From: Treponema sp.
Lineage (GTDB): Bacteria > Spirochaetota > Spirochaetia > Treponematales > Breznakiellaceae
Assembly: GCA_031284385.1 (NCBI GenBank)
Contig: JAISZZ010000126.1
Location: forward strand, 1 to 5,828
Direction: 5' to 3'
Length of the DNA: 5,828 nt
In this document: piece after piece, positions 1-3,302 of the stretch
Position numbering within the stretch: position 1 is the first letter of the stretch
How the letters are laid out: every line of letters begins with the position of its first letter
The notes under the pieces: model-generated
Told to the model about the DNA's origin: nothing
Database searches by the model: none
Seen by the model: the letters and a program-made list of their open reading frames with translations, nothing else
Position numbers and translations under genes: made by a program

Positions 1-120
1 GAAGCTCATCAGGATCCTACAATGCCGGTTGAGCTTGAAATAAGGCGGAACGTGATAAAAAAAATAGCATCCACACTGGAAGACAAATACGCAAAATATG
101 TAACCATCCAGTATATCTAA
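1..120 (+). CDS. C-terminal fragment of an unrecognised protein
   Basis: Frame 1 is open from the first base and ends in TAA at 118-120, giving 39 residues of a gene that starts outside the window. The fragment is charged and probably helical, rich in Lys, Glu and Ile, and ends in TIQYI. It has no transmembrane segment and no motif I can name. It does not look like the carboxy end of TruB, which often precedes ribF in bacteria. The stop codon overlaps the left arm of a strong hairpin, which supports this being the true end of a gene. No function is assigned. Confidence 0.6.
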   Translation, partial: EAHQDPTMPVELEIRRNVIKKIASTLEDKYAKYVTIQYI

Positions 121-159
121 CATCTATCCATAAAGCCGGCTGTTTTATGGATAGATGTT
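119..159 (+). terminator. Strong hairpin at the end of the upstream gene, probable terminator or 3' mRNA stabiliser
   Basis: Bases 119-134 pair perfectly with 144-159 (16 bp, core CATCTATCCATAAA against TTTATGGATAGATG), leaving a 9-base loop. The left arm begins inside the TAA stop codon of the preceding gene. No run of T follows the stem; the next bases are GGACTTGTTC. It therefore does not meet the usual definition of an intrinsic terminator. It may protect the 3' end, act in transcription ending with a factor, or be part of a repeat. The hairpin itself is certain from the bases; the role is inferred. Confidence 0.5.
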
Positions 160-174
160 GGACTTGTTCAAGAA
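158..174 (+). repeat. 17-bp intergenic repeat, copy 1
   Basis: TTGGACTTGTTCAAGAA here is identical to bases 2197-2213. The core CTTGTTCAAG is a near-palindrome (CTTG, two-base centre, CAAG). It lies about 60 bases before the yhdT start, just upstream of its promoter. Weaker similarity to the second locus continues for some 20 bases (GGTTATTCAACAA here against GGCTCTTTCACAA there). Either a shared operator or a degenerate dispersed repeat would fit. Confidence 0.6.
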
Positions 175-184
175 GCTATGAGGT

Positions 185-206
185 TATTCAACAATTCGAT
201 TGAATA
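185..206 (+). promoter_or_regulatory. Inverted repeat overlapping the -35 box, possible operator
   Basis: TATTCAA at 185-191 is the exact reverse complement of TTGAATA at 200-206, with an 8-base centre. The right arm contains the -35 hexamer of the yhdT-panF promoter (200-205). A symmetric site in this position would suit a dimeric repressor that blocks RNA polymerase. No regulator is encoded nearby, so the operator role is inference. Confidence 0.35.
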
Positions 207-228
207 TTTTTTGAATGTTAAATATAAT
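200..228 (+). promoter_or_regulatory. Sigma-70-type promoter for yhdT-panF
   Basis: The -35 box is TTGAAT at 200-205 (four of six consensus bases). The -10 box is TATAAT at 223-228 (six of six), and the spacer is exactly 17 bases. The surrounding DNA is AT-rich. The start point expected about 7 bases after the -10 box falls at 234-237, on or just before the yhdT ATG at 237. This predicts a leaderless or nearly leaderless mRNA and agrees with the lack of a Shine-Dalgarno sequence there. Confidence 0.65.
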
Positions 229-236
229 CATCAAAT

Positions 237-500
237 ATGACGTATAAAGAAAAATTTACGCAAATGAATAAAGAGGCGGCGGCTACGGCAGCCGCAGTAG
301 CGTTGATTGCCGCGTTCTGGTGGATAAGCGGGTTTGCGCTGGAAAAATTTAATTTTACAATTTTTTATATGCCGGGCTGGTTTGTGGTAAGCTGCGCGGG
401 CTCGCTGATACTTTCTGTATGTGCTGCCGTATTTTTGTCAAAAAAAATATACAAAAATTTCAGCCTGACAGATGATGATGAAAACGCCGTTAAGCAATGA
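237..500 (+). CDS. yhdT: YhdT family small inner-membrane protein (DUF997)
   Basis: This 87-residue protein has two hydrophobic segments, about residues 13-33 and 43-67, and an acidic tail containing DDDE. The length (family about 80 residues), the amino-terminal pattern KFTQxxKEA and the acidic end match YhdT as I remember it. YhdT is a protein of unknown biochemical role that sits next to panF in many bacteria, including E. coli. The ATG at 237 is preferred because the KFTQMNKEA stretch would be cut by the next ATG at 264. There is no recognisable ribosome binding site, but a strong promoter lies immediately upstream, so the message may be leaderless. The stop overlaps the panF start as ATGA, a sign of translational coupling. 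A role as accessory subunit or folding partner of PanF is inferred from context only. Confidence 0.85.
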   Translation: MTYKEKFTQMNKEAAATAAAVALIAAFWWISGFALEKFNFTIFYMPGWFVVSCAGSLILSVCAAVFLSKKIYKNFSLTDDDENAVKQ

Positions 501-1963
501 ACGCGATACTTACGCTTGCCCCCATATTTATTTTTCTCGCAGCGTTGCTTGCCACCGGTTTTTTAGCTAGACGCAAGACGAACGCTGCAGGCGATTTTTC
601 AAATGAATATTTTATCGGATCGAGGAGCCTCGGTGGTTTTGTGTTTGCCATGACATTTGTGGCGACATACAGTTCCGTCTCAAGTTTTTCAGGCGGACCG
701 GGGCTTGCTTGGGAACACGGTTTTGGCTGGGTCTACTATTCCATAATACAGATTGTTTCCGTAATGATGGTTATGGGTATCGTAGGCAAAAAGATAGCCA
801 TAATCGGCAGAGTTACAGGCGCAGTAACAGTTATTGATATAATCAGGGCGCGTTATTCGCATGAGGCTCTGGCAAATATTTCCGCCGTTGTGGTAATAGT
901 TTTCTTCACGGCGATGATGGCGGCGCAGTATTCGGGCGGGGCGACGCTGTTTGCGGCGGCGGCCAATGTCGATTACAAGGCTGGGCTTGTGATTTTTGCC
1001 CTTGTTGTGGTTGTATACACTTCCGTAGGCGGTTTTCGCGGGGTAGCGCTTACCGACACGATATGCGCCGTTATGATGCTGCTGGGCATGGGGGTAATAG
1101 CTTTCGCCATAATACATTCCGGCGGCGGCCTTAAAGCCATCATGGAAAAGGTAAGCGCCGATCCTGCACGGTTAGAAATTCAATCAAACGGGAGGCTTAC
1201 CGTGCCGTTTCTGCTGTCCCAATGGCTGCTTTGCGGCGTTTGTACGCTAGGTTTGCCACAATCGCTGGTACGAAACCTAAGCTACCGCGACAGTCGTTCC
1301 TTGCACCGCGCTCTTGTGTACGGCACTGTTGTCATCGGCATCATGATGGCGGGAATGCATCTGTTGGGCGTACTTTCAAGCGGTGTGATAACGGAACTGC
1401 CGCCCGGCAAGACAACCGATTCGATAATGCCTATGCTGATAGTCCAGAAATTACCGCCCCTGCTCGCGGGTTTTGCCATAATTGGCACGCTCGCCGCCAC
1501 AATGTCAACGGTTTCCTCTCTGTTGATAACCGTTTCTTCCTCCATAATCAAAGATTTATGGCAACGCCACCGTCAAAACCGCTCCATTCCGGTCAGTGAG
1601 AGGCAACTTCGCGGGCTTTCCATGCTTGTAACCTTTGTTATCGGGCTGATTTCCATGCTGATCGCAATAAAACCGCCATCCGTTATTGTCTGGATAAATT
1701 TATTTGCCTTTGGAGGCTTGCAGAGCGCGTTTTTTTGGACATTCCTGTTAGGGTTATTCTGGAAAAAAGCCAACTCTACCGGCGCGATTCTCGCTATGAC
1801 GGGCGGCGTTGCTTCGTACTGCGTGGCAATGGCGCTGCGCTTAAAACCGGGGGGCAGCCACCAAATAGTAACCGGTATAGGTGTCGCCCTCGCGCTATTC
1901 ATCATCGGCAGCCTGCTCGGTAAACCGGAAGATGAAAAAAGACTCCGCCTATTCTTCCCATAA
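497..1963 (+). CDS. panF: Sodium/pantothenate symporter PanF
   Basis: The 488-residue polytopic membrane protein (E. coli PanF about 483) belongs to the solute:sodium symporter family. It carries pantothenate, the coenzyme A precursor, into the cell with sodium. Hydrophobic segments fill nearly the whole length. PanF-type landmarks are NEYFIGSRSLGG (residues 36-47), ATYSSVSSFSGGPG (56-69), the family signature YTSVGGFRGV (174-183), the Ser/Thr-rich stretch MSTVSS (336-341), where the family's second sodium site lies, and IKPPSVIVWINL followed by AFGGLQ from about residue 391. The run KPP-x-I-x-W-x-NL-x-AFGGL is characteristic of PanF among its relatives. The start at 497 overlaps the yhdT stop by ATGA, so translation is probably coupled. 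The tail is short and charged. The protein looks intact, with no frameshift. A related symporter with another substrate is possible, but the yhdT neighbour favours pantothenate. Confidence 0.93.
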   Translation: MNAILTLAPIFIFLAALLATGFLARRKTNAAGDFSNEYFIGSRSLGGFVFAMTFVATYSSVSSFSGGPGLAWEHGFGWVYYSIIQIVSVMMVMGIVGKKIAIIGRVTGAVTVIDIIRARYSHEALANISAVVVIVFFTAMMAAQYSGGATLFAAAANVDYKAGLVIFALVVVVYTSVGGFRGVALTDTICAVMMLLGMGVIAFAIIHSGGGLKAIMEKVSADPARLEIQSNGRLTVPFLLSQWLLCGVCTLGLPQSLVRNLSYRDSRSLHRALVYGTVVIGIMMAGMHLLGVLSSGVITELPPGKTTDSIMPMLIVQKLPPLLAGFAIIGTLAATMSTVSSLLITVSSSIIKDLWQRHRQNRSIPVSERQLRGLSMLVTFVIGLISMLIAIKPPSVIVWINLFAFGGLQSAFFWTFLLGLFWKKANSTGAILAMTGGVASYCVAMALRLKPGGSHQIVTGIGVALALFIIGSLLGKPEDEKRLRLFFP

Positions 1964-2007
1964 CAAGGAGTACCGTATTTTGGGATTGTCCGCGAATTAC
2001 GAATTGG

Positions 2008-2086
2008 GTGGATACCGCGCATTTTGCTTTTTTAAGCGGAAGTTGTTCAAATCAGCGCTGCTCTTGTTGTTTTCAGAGGTATCCAC
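2008..2086. repeat. Separated 9-bp inverted repeat downstream of panF
   Basis: GTGGATACC at 2008-2016 is the exact reverse complement of GGTATCCAC at 2078-2086. The 61 bases between the arms include the octamer TTGTTCAA (2043-2050), which is also the core of the 17-bp repeats, and the palindrome CAGCGCTG (2053-2060). The arrangement could be the ends of a small, worn non-autonomous element or a long-range RNA stem in the panF 3' region. Confidence 0.4.
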
Positions 2087-2160
2087 GCCCGCCTCCCGCG
2101 CCCCCTTAAAATACAACGAAAAATGACGCATATTTTTAGGATAACACTGATTAACTTTGA

Positions 2161-2180
2161 GTCCGTGCTAATTCACGGAT
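2161..2180 (+). repeat. Short hairpin between panF and ribF
   Basis: TCCGTG (2162-2167) pairs with CACGGA (2174-2179) around CTAATT, and one further G-T wobble pair closes the base. No T-run follows, so it is a poor intrinsic terminator. It sits 17 bases before the second 17-bp repeat, much as the 119-159 hairpin precedes copy 1. Confidence 0.4.
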
Positions 2181-2196
2181 ATTCATCGAACTCACA

Positions 2197-2213
2197 TTGG
2201 ACTTGTTCAAGAA
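2197..2213 (+). repeat. 17-bp intergenic repeat, copy 2
   Basis: TTGGACTTGTTCAAGAA is identical to 158-174. It lies about 130 bases before the ribF start. Its inner part (2203-2214) is also the left arm of a 12-bp inverted repeat whose right arm is at 2303-2314. Confidence 0.6.
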
Positions 2214-2314
2214 CCCTTATTGGCTCTTTCACAAGCTACAGTAAGTGCTGTGCAAAATGTGCGGAGTTTTGCCGTTTTTGAGCAGGGTTGCTCAGAATTA
2301 AAGTTTTTGAACAA
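2203..2314. repeat. 112-bp unit bounded by 12-bp inverted repeats
   Basis: TTGTTCAAGAAC at 2203-2214 is complementary to GTTTTTGAACAA at 2303-2314 at 11 of 12 positions; the odd pair is a G-U wobble in RNA. No coding capacity is evident inside. The size and matched ends resemble a miniature non-autonomous element or a repeat able to form a long RNA stem. No target-site duplication is obvious at the borders, so mobility is not shown. Confidence 0.4.
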
Positions 2315-2318
2315 CCCT
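2276..2318 (+). promoter_or_regulatory. Mutually exclusive hairpins upstream of ribF
   Basis: Bases 2276-2284 can pair with 2289-2297 (TGAGCA against TGCTCA plus flanking pairs, GGGT loop). Alternatively, 2284-2290 (AGGGTTG) can pair with 2312-2318 (CAACCCT), and the stem can continue with 2292-2297 against 2305-2310. The two folds share 2284-2297, and the second also competes with the 2203-2214/2303-2314 stem. The structures end 13 bases before the Shine-Dalgarno sequence of ribF. This layout would suit an attenuator-like switch, but it does not match the FMN riboswitch, and it may simply be repeat structure. Confidence 0.35.
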
Positions 2319-2331
2319 ATTAAAGTAAAAC

Positions 2332-2336
2332 AAGGA
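2332..2336 (+). promoter_or_regulatory. Ribosome binding site that fixes the ribF start at TTG 2346
   Basis: AAGGA ends nine bases before TTG at 2346. No comparable site precedes TTG 2220 or ATG 2373, the other in-frame candidates. Family-like sequence also begins at the TTG, so this site decides the start. Confidence 0.6.
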
Positions 2337-2345
2337 AAAATAGCT

Positions 2346-2912
2346 TTGGATATTATTAGCTGGGACAATTTAATGAAAGGCGAGGCGTGGACGGAGGGCA
2401 GTGCGGTAACTATAGGCGTGTTTGATGGGGTACATAGGGGGCATAGGGTTTTATTTGATAAAATTATTGCGAGCCCTTATAAGAGCGCAGCGGTAACTTT
2501 TCGCATGAGTCCGCGTCAATTTTTTCATAAAAATTCGTATTCGGGGGATATTGTTAGTCTGGAACGGAAACTGGAACTGTTTGAGGATGCCGGACTTGCC
2601 GCCTGTATACTGATTGACTTTTCAGAAGATTTCAGTAGAATAACAGGAAGGACTTTTATAGGAAGGCTTTCCCGCGCCGTCAATATGCGTTATATCGTGA
2701 TTGGATCGGATTTTCATTGCGGATACCGGAACGATACGGACGCGGTGGCGGTAAAACGGCTTGCCTCGGCAATGGGAATCACTGCCGAAGTGTTGCCGCC
2801 GGTGATGGAAGACGGCCTTCCCGTCAGTTCCAGCAGAATCCGCCACGCGCTTGCTTCGGGCGACTACGAGTTGGCGGCTTTGCTTTTGGGGCGTGGCATG
2901 AAAAGTCTTTGA
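2346..2912 (+). CDS. ribF: FMN adenylyltransferase (FAD synthetase), single-domain RibF lacking the riboflavin kinase half
   Basis: The predicted enzyme transfers AMP from ATP to FMN to make FAD in the cytoplasm. From the TTG start the protein has 188 residues, beginning MDIISW. The nucleotidyltransferase signature TIGVFDGVHRGH lies at residues 22-33, and the second conserved block VSSSRIRHALASGD lies near the end. Ordinary RibF has about 270-315 residues with a carboxy-terminal riboflavin kinase domain (GxPTAN motif). Here the reading frame stops just after LLGR, and no kinase-like sequence is found in any frame before rpsO, so the loss is not a simple recent frameshift. The usual DFRFG block reads SDFHCG, and the TFDPHP-like block reads TFRMSP, both atypical. 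An open frame continues back to TTG 2220, but that part is not family-like and lacks a ribosome binding site. rpsO follows after 120 bases. Confidence 0.8.
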   Translation: MDIISWDNLMKGEAWTEGSAVTIGVFDGVHRGHRVLFDKIIASPYKSAAVTFRMSPRQFFHKNSYSGDIVSLERKLELFEDAGLAACILIDFSEDFSRITGRTFIGRLSRAVNMRYIVIGSDFHCGYRNDTDAVAVKRLASAMGITAEVLPPVMEDGLPVSSSRIRHALASGDYELAALLLGRGMKSL

Positions 2913-2929
2913 CAAACAAGGTAATGATG

Positions 2930-3016
2930 GATTACCAGCGCACTCATGCTGGTTTGCGTTGTAATCTTATTTTAAAATGGCAGCGGTACGGCGGTTATCC
3001 GGCGGCGCGTTGCTTT
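2930..3016 (+). promoter_or_regulatory. Foldable rpsO leader, candidate S15 autoregulatory element
   Basis: Two stems are visible between ribF and rpsO. In the first, GATTA (2930-2934) pairs with TAATC (2962-2966), enclosing CCAGC (2935-2939) against GCTGG (2948-2952). In the second, GCAGCG (2980-2985) pairs with CGTTGC (3008-3013) with one G-U pair, enclosing CGG/CCG around TTAT (2992-3001). The second ends just before the rpsO ribosome binding site. S15 represses its own mRNA through structured leaders in several bacterial groups, with different folds. The stems are read from sequence; binding by S15 is inferred. Confidence 0.4.
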
Positions 3017-3019
3017 AAT

Positions 3020-3027
3020 AGGGGTGG
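3020..3027 (+). promoter_or_regulatory. Ribosome binding site of rpsO
   Basis: The G-rich tract AGGGGTGG ends five bases before ATG 3033 and supports that start. An in-frame GTG at 3024 lies inside this tract and would add three residues not usual in S15, so it is rejected as the start. Confidence 0.6.
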
Positions 3028-3032
3028 CAATA

Positions 3033-3302
3033 ATGTCATTGAACAAAGAAACAGTAACTACCATCGTAAACAAGTTCGGTAAAAACGATAAAGATACCGG
3101 CGCGACGGAAGTACAAGTTGCGTTGTTGACTGAGCGTATAAATCAGCTTACGATACACTGCAAACAATTCAAAAAGGACAAATCAAGTCAACGCGGCTTA
3201 TTGATCCTGGTCGGGAAGCGCCGTCGCGTTTTGAAGTACATTCAGCGTGTAAATCTTGAAAAGTACAGGTCGCTCATCAAAGAACTCAAATTAAGGAAGT
3301 AA
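3033..3302 (+). CDS. rpsO: 30S ribosomal protein S15
   Basis: The predicted protein is a primary 16S rRNA-binding protein of the small subunit, which nucleates the platform by binding a three-way junction in the central domain. From ATG 3033 it has 89 residues, the same length as E. coli S15, and matches the family from MSL to the basic end LRK. Conserved rRNA-contact residues are present: Thr22, Gly23 and Gln28 in DTGATEVQ, and His42, Asp49 and Ser52 in the HCKQFKKDKSSQRGLL region. The block LVGKRRRVLKYI is typical. The start was chosen over GTG 3024 because of family alignment and the ribosome binding site. The stop codon shares one base with the pnp start. A foldable leader upstream suggests feedback control by S15 itself. 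Confidence 0.97.
   Translation: MSLNKETVTTIVNKFGKNDKDTGATEVQVALLTERINQLTIHCKQFKKDKSSQRGLLILVGKRRRVLKYIQRVNLEKYRSLIKELKLRK

Larger units (their letters stand above)
1964..2345. other. 382-base non-coding region with several inverted repeats
   Basis: No convincing gene is seen on either strand; the open frames here are short, poor in family-like features, or shadows of panF and ribF. The region contains a 9-bp inverted repeat (2008-2016 and 2078-2086), a 6-bp hairpin at 2162-2179, the second copy of the 17-bp repeat (2197-2213), and a 112-bp unit with 12-bp inverted ends (2203-2314). Hairpins lie before the ribF ribosome binding site. No hairpin followed by a T-run was found after panF, and no well-matched promoter for ribF was found. 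In many bacteria truB precedes ribF; no remnant of it is recognisable here. Confidence 0.6.

Noticed and set aside
689..1117. Minus-strand open frames within panF, ribF and pnp
   Set aside because: They are antisense shadows of well-supported genes, with unnatural composition and no start signals.
2017..2040. Intrinsic terminator for panF around the T-run at 2028-2033
   Set aside because: The possible stem is only four bases, and the T-run lies in the loop rather than after the stem.
1881..2126. 81-codon open frame overlapping the panF end
   Set aside because: Its first third is panF in another frame, and the rest has no family-like features or ribosome binding site.
2269..2298. TTGCCG with CAGAAT as a ribF promoter
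   Set aside because: Both boxes match at only four of six positions with an 18-base spacer, and they overlap the hairpins. Such weak matches are common by chance.
2220..2345. Amino-terminal extension of RibF from TTG 2220
   Set aside because: The frame is open, but there is no ribosome binding site before 2220, the 42 extra residues do not resemble RibF, and the DNA is made of the inverted repeats described. TTG 2346 has AAGGA at good spacing, and family-like sequence begins there.
2203..2345. FMN riboswitch before ribF
   Set aside because: The conserved blocks of the FMN riboswitch are not present; only simple inverted repeats are visible.
2909..2937. Perfect TTGACA at 2909-2914 as an internal rpsO promoter
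   Set aside because: No acceptable -10 hexamer lies 15-19 bases downstream. The AT-rich TAAAAT at 2973-2978 lacks a matching -35 box.
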